Shown: positions 1 to 7,375 of the stretch, piece after piece | How positions within the stretch are numbered: the stretch's first letter is position 1 | How the letters are laid out: every line of letters starts with the position of its first letter | Source of the DNA: Acidobacteriota bacterium | Lineage (GTDB): Bacteria; Acidobacteriota; Terriglobia; Terriglobales; Acidobacteriaceae | NCBI GenBank assembly: GCA_003225655.1 | Contig: QIAW01000065.1 | Coordinates: 1 to 10,900, forward strand | DNA: 10,900 nucleotides | Direction: 5' to 3' | Position numbers and translations under genes: made by a program | Notes under the pieces: generated by a model | Databases searched by the model: none | Told to the model about the DNA's origin: nothing | Seen by the model: only the letters and a program-made list of their open reading frames with translations

Positions 1-339
1 TCCCTGCCGTTGGGTACGGTCGCGGTCGCGGGCTCTCTGAGCTATCAGCAAATTCCGGGACGTCCGCCGCTCGAAACTTTCGTCTCCACTGGCCAAGTGA
101 GCAGTCCTGGACTCACGCTTGAGACCTCCACGCTGCGCGCCGCTGTCTATCGAATCTCTGGAGACTATGAGGTAAAGAACGGAGACTTCATAGCGCGCAA
201 CGGGCTTCGCTCAAAGGCATATCCATCCAGGAAGCCGCCCGCGCCCTGCACAATGCACAGGCTCCACTCAGCGGACGCGCTCAAGCTGATCTTCAGGCCA
301 ACTGGCACGGCAGTGTGGAAGGGCTGCGTGCCCTGGTGA
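1..339 (+). CDS. TamB-like fragment A (frame 1, partial at left edge)
   Basis: The frame is open from the first base and runs to a stop at 337-339. Residues up to about 'NGDFIARN' (base 195) look like TamB repeat protein, including the typical 'YEVKNGDFIARN' turn. The residues after that lose this character and are best read in frame 3. The useful coding part is therefore about 1-200 and the tail to 339 is out-of-frame translation. There is no genuine start here: the TTG at base 10 lies inside the ancestral coding sequence. Confidence 0.6.
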   Translation, partial: SLPLGTVAVAGSLSYQQIPGRPPLETFVSTGQVSSPGLTLETSTLRAAVYRISGDYEVKNGDFIARNGLRSKAYPSRKPPAPCTMHRLHSADALKLIFRPTGTAVWKGCVPW

Positions 340-2396
340 ACGCATCGCTGAATGCGGCCATCACTTCTTCGAAGCCGGGGGTGCCCGCAACCCCTCTCAC
401 CGGTATTTTGCATGCCTCCTATACCGGCACCGGCCAGACACTCACCTTGACGCAAGCTCAACTGCAAACCCCTGCCAGCTCCGTTCGTATGAATGGTCCC
501 ATTGGCAATCGCTCGAATCTCCAAATCCGGGCAAGCAGCAGTAATCTGCACGAATTGCAGACGCTGGCACTGGCGCTCAAGCCTGCAGTGGCGTCTTCTC
601 CGGGCTCGCAAGCCAGTCAACTGCCTTCCGTTTTTGGAACTGCACTGCTGAACGCCACGGTGCAGGGCTCACTTAAGCAGCCGCGAATATCGGGTCAACT
701 GGCTGCTCAAAATCTGCAGATAGAAGAAAGCCACTGGCGCACTCTGCAAGCTGCCTTCACCGCCAGCCCGTCTGAGGTTGCCATCCAGCACGGTTCATTA
801 GTCAGTGCTGGGGTCAGTGCCGGTGCGGGGGGAAGCCCGGGCACAATTCAGTTCGACGCCGATATCAACCTGGACGATTGGCACTATCTTCCAGCCAACC
901 CGCTTTCCGTACACCTGGATGTCGCTCGCATGTCCATCGACCAGCTTGCCCAGGTGGTCAAGCTCAGCTATCCCGTTTCAGGAATTCTCTCGGCACAGCT
1001 TTCGCTTCGCGGCTCGGAGTTGAATCCAATCGGAACCGGCAGCGTGCGTCTCACCCAGGCACGCGTGGATGGAACCAGCATTCCCCGCGTGGCCGTTGAT
1101 TTCCAGGGCACAGGCGATGCCGTACACTCTACCGCCAATGCTTCTCTCGCCGGTGGAGACATCAATGCCACCTTGACCTACTACCCGCGCAATCAGGGAT
1201 ACACCACCCGCGTCGATGCGCGCCAGTTGCACCTGGACCAGATCGAGAAAGCCCAGGCGCTCCACATCAACGGATTGCTCTCTGCCTCGGCCACTGGACG
1301 CGGCACACTCAAAGACCCGCAGCTCAGCGCCACGGCATCGATTCCGCAGTTGCAGGTCCACGACAAGACCATTAGCGGCATCAACGCGCAGCTCGAAGTC
1401 GCCAACCAGAGCGCGAACTTTGCGCTAAACTCCAATCTCGCGCAGTCGTTTATCGAGGCGCGCGGTACGGTTGCACTTACCGGCGACAAATATGCCACCC
1501 TGCGGCTCGACTCCAAAGGAATTGCCCTGCACACTTTGCTCGCTGCCTATCTTCCGCCCCAGGCGCAGGAGCTTCAGGGCGAGCTTGAATTGCATGCCAC
1601 GGCTTCGGGGCCTATCAGCCAACCTCTACAGATGCAGGCGCAACTGCAGATTCCAATCCTCACCGCTTCGTACAAAGAAGTGCAGATCGGCGCAGCACGT
1701 CCTATCGTGGCAAACTATCGCAACGGTGTTGTAACCCTTGAACCCACTGAGCTCAAGGGTACGGCGACGGACATCAACCTGCAAGGCAGCATTCCTGTAC
1801 AAAGCAAGCAGCCCGCGAATTTTACCGCGACCGGGGGAATCGATCTCGGCCTGCTGCACATGCTGGATCCTGATCTCACCAGCGCCGGACGCATCGAGCT
1901 TGATATTCACGGCAGCGGTTTCGCCACCGCACCGGGGATTCACGGGCAGGTGCGGCTGGTGAATGCCGGCTTCACCAGCCTGAGTACCCCAGTTGGCGTT
2001 GAGAACGTAAACGGCGTGCTCGCCATCAGCAACAATGAAATTCAAATCCAGAATTATGCCGGAGAGATGGGCGGAGGCGAGTTCACCGCCACCGGAACCG
2101 TTGCCTATCGTCCTGAGACGCAATTTAACGTTAGCCTGAAGGCCAATCACGTGCGTTTGCTCTATCCCGAGCGGGCGGGTATTGCTCAACAGCATGTCGT
2201 TTGCACAAGGCTTCGATCTGGCCTCATTCATGAGCCAGAGTTCAAGTGCATCGACTGCGGGCTCGCCCAATCCCGGCTTTGCGGAAAAGCTGCGCCTCAA
2301 CATCGCGGTACAATCCGCGAGCGACCTGGGATTGATGAGCAACGAGGTCAGTCTGCAGGGAGCGATGAATCTCAGGGTTGCGGGCACAGCGGCTGA
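171..2396 (+). CDS. TamB-like fragment B, central repeat region (frame 3)
   Basis: This is the main body of the TamB-like gene. Frame 3 opens just after a TGA at 168-170, and from about base 195 it reads as protein ('ASLKGISIQEAARALHNAQ'). That connects directly in sense to fragment A, well upstream of the first possible initiator (GTG at 315). The roughly 660 coherent residues are a long run of repeats rich in Ala, Gln, Leu and Gly with alternating hydrophobics, as expected for an extended beta-taco periplasmic protein. Toward the end are typical TamB phrases: 'GPISQPLQMQAQLQIPIL', 'GGGEFTATGTVAYRP' and 'VRLLYPE' (about 2151-2171). After 2171 the frame reads about 75 residues of non-homologous translation before a stop at 2394-2396. 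It has no ribosome site of its own that I can see. Confidence 0.65.
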   Translation, partial: GKERRLHSAQRASLKGISIQEAARALHNAQAPLSGRAQADLQANWHGSVEGLRALVNASLNAAITSSKPGVPATPLTGILHASYTGTGQTLTLTQAQLQTPASSVRMNGPIGNRSNLQIRASSSNLHELQTLALALKPAVASSPGSQASQLPSVFGTALLNATVQGSLKQPRISGQLAAQNLQIEESHWRTLQAAFTASPSEVAIQHGSLVSAGVSAGAGGSPGTIQFDADINLDDWHYLPANPLSVHLDVARMSIDQLAQVVKLSYPVSGILSAQLSLRGSELNPIGTGSVRLTQARVDGTSIPRVAVDFQGTGDAVHSTANASLAGGDINATLTYYPRNQGYTTRVDARQLHLDQIEKAQALHINGLLSASATGRGTLKDPQLSATASIPQLQVHDKTISGINAQLEVANQSANFALNSNLAQSFIEARGTVALTGDKYATLRLDSKGIALHTLLAAYLPPQAQELQGELELHATASGPISQPLQMQAQLQIPILTASYKEVQIGAARPIVANYRNGVVTLEPTELKGTATDINLQGSIPVQSKQPANFTATGGIDLGLLHMLDPDLTSAGRIELDIHGSGFATAPGIHGQVRLVNAGFTSLSTPVGVENVNGVLAISNNEIQIQNYAGEMGGGEFTATGTVAYRPETQFNVSLKANHVRLLYPERAGIAQQHVVCTRLRSGLIHEPEFKCIDCGLAQSRLCGKAAPQHRGTIRERPGIDEQRGQSAGSDESQGCGHSG

Positions 2397-3003
2397 CCCT
2401 GTCATCCTGGGACGCGCCGACATCAACCATGGAGAAATCTTCTTCATGGGCAAGCGTTACCAGATCGAGCGTGGCATCGCCCAGTTCAACAATCCCTTCC
2501 ACACCGAGCCGGTGCTGAATTTTCTGGTAACCACCAAAGTGAATCAATATGACCTGAGCCTGACGCTGATTGGCCCGCTCGACCGCCTGCGCACACACTA
2601 CGTCTCTGACCCCCCGCTGCCGCCGGTCGATATCATCAACCTGCTGGCTCGCGGTCAGACCACGGAAGAAGCTGCTGCGGCCCCCGCCAACATGGGCGCC
2701 AACCAGCTCATCGCTTCCGGCCTCGCCAGCCAGGTCAGCGGGAGCATACAAAAATTGGCGGGCATCTCCAGCTTGCAGATCGATCCCTTGATCGGCGGCA
2801 ACAATCGCAACCCTGGCGCGCGCCTCTCTATCCAGCAGCGCGTAACCAAGAATTTCTTCTTCACCTATTCAACCGACGTGACTTCGACGCAAGACCAGCT
2901 CGTGCAGGGCGAGTATCAATTGACCAAACGCTGGTCGGTGAGCGCCGTGCGCGACCAGTATGGAAACGTTGGGGTTGACGCGAAATTCCACAAGATCTTC
3001 TAA
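2182..3003 (+). CDS. TamB-like fragment C, conserved C-terminal DUF490 domain (frame 1)
   Basis: Frame 1 carries the most conserved part of the family. It has 'LRVAGTAADPVILGRADI', 'GEIFFMGKRYQIERGIAQF', 'YDLSLTLIGPLDRLRTHY', 'SDPPLPPVDIINLLARG', 'LQIDPLIG' and a beta-rich end, 'FFTYSTDVTSTQDQLVQGEY', finishing at TAA 3001-3003. In TamB this domain sits at the outer membrane and contacts TamA or another Omp85 partner. The homologous reading begins a little before the TTG at 2182: the codons for 'SGRVLLNSMSFAQGFDL' start near 2170. It is therefore an interior segment and not an independently started gene. The domain itself looks intact, and no conserved block inside it is missing. Confidence 0.75.
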   Translation: MLNSMSFAQGFDLASFMSQSSSASTAGSPNPGFAEKLRLNIAVQSASDLGLMSNEVSLQGAMNLRVAGTAADPVILGRADINHGEIFFMGKRYQIERGIAQFNNPFHTEPVLNFLVTTKVNQYDLSLTLIGPLDRLRTHYVSDPPLPPVDIINLLARGQTTEEAAAAPANMGANQLIASGLASQVSGSIQKLAGISSLQIDPLIGGNNRNPGARLSIQQRVTKNFFFTYSTDVTSTQDQLVQGEYQLTKRWSVSAVRDQYGNVGVDAKFHKIF

Positions 3004-3057
3004 GGAGCAACCAGGACAATTCTTCTGGCACGTTTGGGAAAAACTCACGGTGACCAG

Positions 3058-3312
3058 CTAAGTCAACCGCTGCTCCCCAACCCCATACACCACTTTGAGC
3101 AAGGAGCACACAAAGGTCTTATAGAGTGCTTTGTTTTCGGAATGCGACTTACCCTCATAATCCCCTCTATCGCTATCGCAATCGGTTGCATGGAATGGAA
3201 TCCCGCCCGTGCGATCTACCCACGCCTCCTCCAAGCGATTTCCATACATCCTCAGTAGCGACAACACAGGCCAACGAGAAAACTCTTTGGTTGGTTTCGT
3301 CTGCGCTGTCAT
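3058..3312 (-). CDS. small hypothetical protein, 84 aa, candidate
   Basis: This minus-strand ORF starts at ATG 3312-3310 and stops at TAG 3060-3058. The translation has a balanced, protein-like middle and end: 'YGNRLEEAWVDRTGG', 'HATDCDSDRGDYEGKSHSEN', 'KALYKTFVCSLLKVVYGVG'. It has no clear signal peptide or membrane segment and only two cysteines. I do not recognise a family. In its favour are the convincing composition, the ATGA overlap with the tiny ORF upstream, and the same strand as the glycosyltransferase operon 106 bases before it. Against it are a weak ribosome site (only GGGG directly before the ATG) and its position in a convergent gap where chance ORFs occur. It could also be a remnant of a longer gene or of a dispersed element. 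Confidence 0.35.
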   Translation of the reverse strand: MTAQTKPTKEFSRWPVLSLLRMYGNRLEEAWVDRTGGIPFHATDCDSDRGDYEGKSHSENKALYKTFVCSLLKVVYGVGEQRLT

Positions 3313-3404
3313 CCCCGAAGACCCTGAGAAATAGCACCGTTAGCCGCCCCTTTGCTCTGGTATCCTGCTTGGCTCATCAGCGCTTTCTCCCACTGATTCG
3401 TCAA
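3310..3404 (-). CDS. possible tiny ORF, 31 codons, hypothetical
   Basis: On the minus strand a TTG at 3404-3402 opens 31 codons (or 22 from the internal ATG at 3377-3375) ending in TGA at 3311-3309. The translation contains 'MSQAGYQSKGAANGAISQG', which reads like protein rather than random sequence. A GGGAG lies about 9 bases before the internal ATG. The TGA overlaps the ATG of the next small ORF (3312-3310) in an ATGA arrangement, as is common in translationally coupled genes. It lies just downstream of the membrane glycosyltransferase operon on the same strand, so it could be transcribed with it. I do not recognise it. At this length it could easily be chance. Confidence 0.2.
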
Positions 3405-3418
3405 GTATATTGATACCC

Positions 3419-5149
3419 TTATTTCAAATCTTTGCGAACATAGAGCACCAGCATCGCTCCGGGCCGCAACTCATATGTACCCACTTGCTCAAATCTGTCG
3501 CCCAGGACGCGTTGCAGCTCAAACTGCTGTGTGTCTTCGCCGATGACCATGAACTCATCCGTGGGAGCTTTTACGCTGCCCCAATATCCCACATTGGGAA
3601 AGTCACGCAGATACCAGGGCAGCGGCCAATGCTCGGGCGAGGCGATCATGATGCCGGTCTGAGTGCCTTTGCCGCCGCGGGCCACAACCTGATTGATCTG
3701 ATCGAGCAGCATAAAAATCTGGCGTGTGGTGTGCGCGTAGGAATATGGCATGGAATCGTCGTCGTAGCGGAAGAAACTTACGCTGATCGCCTGGTACACA
3801 GAGACGGCCGCCAGAACTGCCGCCAGTCCGATAAGCGATACTCTTACGCGCTGTCGCCTGCTCTGCCGCGCCCGGTTATAGATTTCCTGAATTGCGTATC
3901 CGCCAATCACTGCCAGAGGAATGCTGATATTCAACGTCAGCCATGGCGTTTTGTAATTAATGAGCGAATAGGCGGCCAGAATTCCCATCGTCCAAAAGGC
4001 GGCGAAGAGTGCAAAGCGATTCGCAACACGGTAGAGTGCGAAGACAACGCCGATGGCGCCGAATAGGAGTGACGGCAGCTCCTCCTGCCACATCCAACCG
4101 AGATAGGTGTAGATCTCATGCGTATGGTCGGCGCCGCTTCGCGCCAACCACTGCTGGTAGGTGCGCACCGAATCATAGATACCTTGCGGGAAGTTGGTGA
4201 AGAACGATGAATACAGCACAACATGGATCCCGAGAAACAAGGCGAGAGCGATGAGCAGCAGACGAACCGCTTTGCGCCGGCCGCCGAGGCGCTGCAGAAG
4301 CTGAACCAGTGGCTCTGGAGGCAAAGGAGCTTTGTCGAAGCGCTGGCCACGGTGGGCGCGGGCGCGAGAGACTTGCGCGCTCACTTTGATCTCTCGCCGT
4401 TCCCATCGTTTCCGCAATGCTGGGTAAATTGCAGCGCATGCATACGCCAATGCCAGCACTGTTAGAGAAATCACTGAGGTCTCTTTCGTCGCCACCAGCA
4501 ACGCCGCCGATGCAGAGGCAAGCATCAGGTAAAGTGGGCGCGCGGTCTCATAGAAACGCAAGGCAGCAACCACGAAGCCGAGAGTAAAAAAGACAAACAG
4601 TATTTCGTGAATGTAGTAGCGCGAAAAAAATACAGCGCCGGGCGAGAGCGCCACCAGCGCCGCCGCTCCCAGCGTCCCATAATCTCCCAGATATCGCCGC
4701 AGCAGAAAGATGAGCCAGATAACACCCATGCCAAAGACGGCAGGAACAACGAGCAGCGCAACCGTGCTCAGCCCGGCATCCCGATGCGAGAACTGGCCGT
4801 GAAGCCAGCCGTTCAGCCTTACGCTGATGAGTGTCAGGTAGTACAGGCTGGGGCCGTGATAGTTCTCCGGATCGTAGTGGTAGTAGCCGGTGCGAACCAA
4901 CTGCGTCATGAAATTCCCGTTGACGCCTTCATCGTTGTGCAGCGGCTTCGACTCAAGATAGGTAAGACGCAGGCACGCAGCAATGATCAGGATGGCAATG
5001 CCGGCCTGCCACCAGCGATCTTGAAGAACTGCGCGCATGAACGTTTCCTGACAGGGGGTGGCATCAGACGTGCCGTTCGCAGCTTGGCAATTCTGGCGAT
5101 TCCGGACTTCCAGTATCGAACGGGTTGTTTTTTGCCCAGCGGGGCTCAT
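3419..5149 (-). CDS. polytopic membrane glycosyltransferase-like protein, TIGR03663 (Agl23-like) family
   Basis: A multi-spanning membrane protein of 576 residues, or 539 from the internal start. TIGR03663 is a sporadic bacterial and archaeal family related at its N-terminus to Pmt-type protein mannosyltransferases (GT-C fold). Its few invariant residues, as I recall, include a DE dipeptide and an HGP tripeptide. Both are visible: 'HNDEGV' (71-76) in the first extracytoplasmic loop, where GT-C enzymes place their catalytic acid, and 'YHGPSLYY' (97-104). Further on are 'SRYYIHE' (176-182), 'TKETS' (221-225) and 'NYKTPWL' deeper in the protein. An Arg/Lys-rich cytoplasmic stretch spans about 245-295. 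A likely role is sugar transfer from a lipid-phosphate donor, or a step tied to a lipid-linked glycan; the substrate is unknown. The start at 5149 overlaps the stop of the upstream gene (ATGA) and has GAGG 7 bases before it. ATG 5038 has AGGA, also 7 bases away, and gives a start closer to the first membrane helix. Confidence 0.82.
   Translation of the reverse strand: MSPAGQKTTRSILEVRNRQNCQAANGTSDATPCQETFMRAVLQDRWWQAGIAILIIAACLRLTYLESKPLHNDEGVNGNFMTQLVRTGYYHYDPENYHGPSLYYLTLISVRLNGWLHGQFSHRDAGLSTVALLVVPAVFGMGVIWLIFLLRRYLGDYGTLGAAALVALSPGAVFFSRYYIHEILFVFFTLGFVVAALRFYETARPLYLMLASASAALLVATKETSVISLTVLALAYACAAIYPALRKRWERREIKVSAQVSRARAHRGQRFDKAPLPPEPLVQLLQRLGGRRKAVRLLLIALALFLGIHVVLYSSFFTNFPQGIYDSVRTYQQWLARSGADHTHEIYTYLGWMWQEELPSLLFGAIGVVFALYRVANRFALFAAFWTMGILAAYSLINYKTPWLTLNISIPLAVIGGYAIQEIYNRARQSRRQRVRVSLIGLAAVLAAVSVYQAISVSFFRYDDDSMPYSYAHTTRQIFMLLDQINQVVARGGKGTQTGIMIASPEHWPLPWYLRDFPNVGYWGSVKAPTDEFMVIGEDTQQFELQRVLGDRFEQVGTYELRPGAMLVLYVRKDLK
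5036..5049 (-). promoter_or_regulatory. alternative start and ribosome site for the TIGR03663-like gene
   Basis: ATG at 5038-5036 is preceded by AGGA (5049-5046, minus strand) at a 7-base spacing. It would give a 539-residue protein whose first membrane helix begins about 10 residues in ('WWQAGIAILIIAACL'). The longer start at 5149 is backed by an equally good GAGG (5160-5157) and by the ATGA overlap with the upstream gene. The extra 37 residues are polar and show no family motif. I cannot choose between the two with certainty. Confidence 0.4.
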
Positions 5150-7119
5150 GGTGAAACCTCAATTTTATAAAGACGATACTCGCCCGATTGTGCGATCACT
5201 GGAAACTGGCTCCAGAATCCTTCGTTGACGTTCAAATTATTCTCGTTCAGATACTGACGCTCCAGAGGACCGAGCAAAACGTAGTTCACCCGGTTACGCC
5301 GCAATAGCGAGGCCGCCTCCGGTGCGCCACTATAAATCTTTTGGATATCCCTCTCGCGCTGCCCGGAATCGAGGCCGCGCGACCAAATGCTTCCCGGATA
5401 TCCGAGCAGCGACCGTCTTCCCGTCAAGAATACCGGAGGATTATAGACAGGCGCATGCAACACCAGCGCGCGCGGCTCGGTGTGCTGGCGGATCTCGCGT
5501 GCGATAGCGATTCCATCGGCATCGAACTCCCGGTATTCTGTGGCCCCGCTCAGGACCCGCACGATATCCAGCGCGCCAGCCAACGTAAGCACAGCAAGGA
5601 GGCCAGTCGCGAGCCAACGCCACTTTGCCTGTTTGAACCACGTAGCCAGCATCAGCGCAACCAGGGGCACGGAGGCGACATACCAGTAAAAGAGAACTTT
5701 GATGTTGTCCCACACCCAAGGCGCCAGCTTCACCAGGTTTGGCACAACGAAGCAAAGCAGGAAGGGCAAATAAAAACGCAGCAGACGCGAAGAAACGAGG
5801 TCGCGTTCCTGCCGGCGCCAGAAGATGGCCGCAATCAGCAGTGGGATGAATGCCCCGGTGTTGGCCAGCCAGAACCAGACCACGCCGGTGTGGCCGCGGT
5901 CCCAGCCCATTGACCATCCCGAAAAGGTCTGCGCGTGAATTCCGCTGCCGTGCGTAGACCAGAGAATCTCAGGCAAGGCGATGACAAGTGCCGGCACAAA
6001 AAATGCCATCCAGACACGCCATTGCGGAAACAGCAGCGCCATGCATCCAGCCATTCCCATCACGACGATAAAACTGTGGGCATGCATCAGAGGCAACAAT
6101 CCTGCGAAGACACCAGCGGCAATCATGCGCCGCGTAGCAGCAGAAGGTCCCTCTACTTTCGCTGCTGCTGCCTCGGGCGGCTGGGGTCCTTCCTGTAACG
6201 CCAGCCACCACTGGGAAAAGATGAATACCGCCAACGGCACACCCAACAAGATGCTGCGTTGCGGTATGAACAATGTTGTCAGAGAGTTCCCCCAACGCCA
6301 TATGGTGTCGCCAGCGATGGTGTAGTCGTGGGGCAGATGCCGCAGAAACGCAAACAGGCCGGTATCGCTGGCGCTTACCTCGCCGAAGAAGAGCCACCAC
6401 CCCAGGCCACCGCTGAACAAAACCAGCAGAGGCGCAATCACCGCTGCCAGCCGGTTGCCTGTGAGTTTGAGCGTCCAGTAGTGCATCATGCCAATCAGGG
6501 CGAGGGCCAGGGCAAAATTCTGCATCCACATCGCACAAATGAGTGATGCTCCGGCGCGCACCAGCATCGCTGTCAAGAAATCAGCCATGAACGGATAGGC
6601 GAAACGTACCCCGGCGAAGGCTGGGTCTTCAGGCGGAAAATTTTGACCGTAGGCAAAACTGGAAACAATTTGCAGGTGAAAGGGTAGATCGCCCAGATTG
6701 TTGACCAGCCCGGTGTACAGGCTGTCTGGCTGCTGGAACATAACGCGGGCAAAAAGCAAACCAAGCAGTAGCGCCATTCCCATATAGAAGAGCGCGTAGC
6801 CGTTGGCAGCCTCACCAGGATGCAAAACCGCTTGCTTGATTCCCTGCACCACACCTGCCAAGTCGCTCGCAATCTGCGCCCGGTATTTTTCGCGCAACAG
6901 GAACAACAATGGCAGGACCATCACGGCCGCCGAAATTGCGAGCGCAGCCAGCCCCATCCCACAAAGGGAAGCCGCGATGAATCCAACGGTCGCCAGCAGC
7001 ACAAACCCGGTGCATGTACCCGCACACAGGCGGGCAGCAGAGTGCATTTCAGGGCTATAGACATAGGTGAGGAGTGCGCCGCCGGCGATAGCAATGATTA
7101 GTAGAAAAAAGGGAAACAC
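5146..7119 (-). CDS. large polytopic membrane protein, GT-C glycosyltransferase-like
   Basis: A protein of 657 residues with roughly a dozen hydrophobic helices and a soluble C-terminal region from about residue 530 ('DADGIAIAREIRQHTEPRAL' to the end). The first large loop carries 'NNLGDLPFHLQIVSSFAYG' (140-158), 'NFPPEDPAFAG' (160-170) and 'YPFMADFL' (175-182). This acid-plus-histidine arrangement recalls the catalytic loop of GT-C membrane glycosyltransferases, which use lipid-phosphate sugars outside the membrane. The Asp at 144 is the best catalytic candidate, by inference only. I cannot name the exact family. It may be distantly related to DUF2298/TIGR03662, because TIGR03663 genes are known to occur beside that family and a TIGR03663-like gene follows here with a 4-base overlap. 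The start is GTG 7119-7117. No strong Shine-Dalgarno precedes it, but no other initiator fits before an in-frame stop at 7149-7147. Confidence 0.7.
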   Translation of the reverse strand: MFPFFLLIIAIAGGALLTYVYSPEMHSAARLCAGTCTGFVLLATVGFIAASLCGMGLAALAISAAVMVLPLLFLLREKYRAQIASDLAGVVQGIKQAVLHPGEAANGYALFYMGMALLLGLLFARVMFQQPDSLYTGLVNNLGDLPFHLQIVSSFAYGQNFPPEDPAFAGVRFAYPFMADFLTAMLVRAGASLICAMWMQNFALALALIGMMHYWTLKLTGNRLAAVIAPLLVLFSGGLGWWLFFGEVSASDTGLFAFLRHLPHDYTIAGDTIWRWGNSLTTLFIPQRSILLGVPLAVFIFSQWWLALQEGPQPPEAAAAKVEGPSAATRRMIAAGVFAGLLPLMHAHSFIVVMGMAGCMALLFPQWRVWMAFFVPALVIALPEILWSTHGSGIHAQTFSGWSMGWDRGHTGVVWFWLANTGAFIPLLIAAIFWRRQERDLVSSRLLRFYLPFLLCFVVPNLVKLAPWVWDNIKVLFYWYVASVPLVALMLATWFKQAKWRWLATGLLAVLTLAGALDIVRVLSGATEYREFDADGIAIAREIRQHTEPRALVLHAPVYNPPVFLTGRRSLLGYPGSIWSRGLDSGQRERDIQKIYSGAPEAASLLRRNRVNYVLLGPLERQYLNENNLNVNEGFWSQFPVIAQSGEYRLYKIEVSP

Positions 7120-7145
7120 GGGGTTCAGGATATTTCGTTCGCAGC

Positions 7146-7151
7146 ATTATA
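7146..7151 (-). promoter_or_regulatory. candidate -10 element for the membrane glycosyltransferase operon
   Basis: On the minus strand an exact TATAAT lies 26 bases before the GTG start, which would place transcription start near 7139 with a leader of about 20 bases. The -35 region is poor: at normal spacing it reads roughly CTGGTC. A TTGACT is present but only 10 bases from the -10, which is too close. It is the best promoter candidate for the two-gene operon, but is supported by one element only. Confidence 0.35.
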
Positions 7152-7375
7152 GCTGTTTCATAGTCAAAGACCAGTTACCAGCAGCATTGCCGGAAACCAA
7201 GATCGAGTTACCGGATCATTGGCAGAGCAAAAGTTTACTCACCTTCGCGATGATACTGGACCACGGAGAAAATCATCGCTGAAAAGAAACACCATCTGAC
7301 TGCAGTTGTGGACCGCAAATTCCTGGCTGTTGTTGGGGTTTCGAAAAATAAACTGAAGGTGACCGAGAGGTGCTC

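Larger units (their letters stand above)
1..3003 (+). pseudogene. TamB/AsmA-like envelope protein gene (DUF490), 5'-truncated by window edge and frame-disrupted
   Basis: This is the overview of one ancestral gene that now lies in three successive reading pieces: frame 1 to about base 200, frame 3 from about 183 to 2171, and frame 1 again from about 2170 to 3003. All three pieces read as TamB-like protein: low-complexity beta-rich repeats of the 'G.(L/I)...A....G' type ending in the conserved TamB C-terminal block. TamB-family proteins span the periplasm as long lipid-lined beta structures and act in outer-membrane protein assembly or phospholipid transport. Homology continues across each break without a gap in sense, apart from a missing stretch at the second one. 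This points to mutation or sequence error inside one gene rather than three genes. The start and signal anchor lie upstream of the window. If the breaks are real, the gene is a pseudogene; base errors in the assembly could also explain at least the first one. Confidence 0.75.
3004..3418. other. convergent intergenic gap between tamB-like gene and glycosyltransferase operon
   Basis: These 415 bases separate two converging genes. Apart from the two small minus-strand ORFs described separately, I see no established gene. A near-palindrome at 3011-3028 (CCAGGACAATTCTTCTGG) just after the TamB stop can fold back on itself. It has almost no loop and no following T-tract, so it is not a convincing intrinsic terminator. 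I found no clear terminator for either converging gene. Confidence 0.5.

Noticed and set aside
165..620. 151-codon minus-strand frame
   Set aside because: It is antisense to TamB-like coding sequence. The composition is arginine-rich and repetitive, typical of a shadow frame.
1626..2453. 275-codon open frame on the minus strand opposite the tamB-like gene
   Set aside because: The plus strand here reads as clear TamB-like protein. The antisense translation has no family resemblance and mirrors the GC-rich codon pattern.
3011..3028. near-palindrome CCAGGACAATTCTTCTGG after the TamB stop, considered as a terminator
   Set aside because: There is essentially no loop and no T-tract after it, so it does not fit an intrinsic terminator.
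3027..3040. TGGCACG, considered as a sigma-54 promoter
   Set aside because: The -12 element (TTGC at the right spacing) is absent.
3410..4066. 218-codon plus-strand frame
   Set aside because: It lies antisense within the TIGR03663-like gene, which has clear motifs and membrane segments.
5341..5913. 190-codon plus-strand frame
   Set aside because: It is antisense to the C-terminal half of the GT-C-like gene. The translation is rich in Arg, Gln and His with no recognisable domain.
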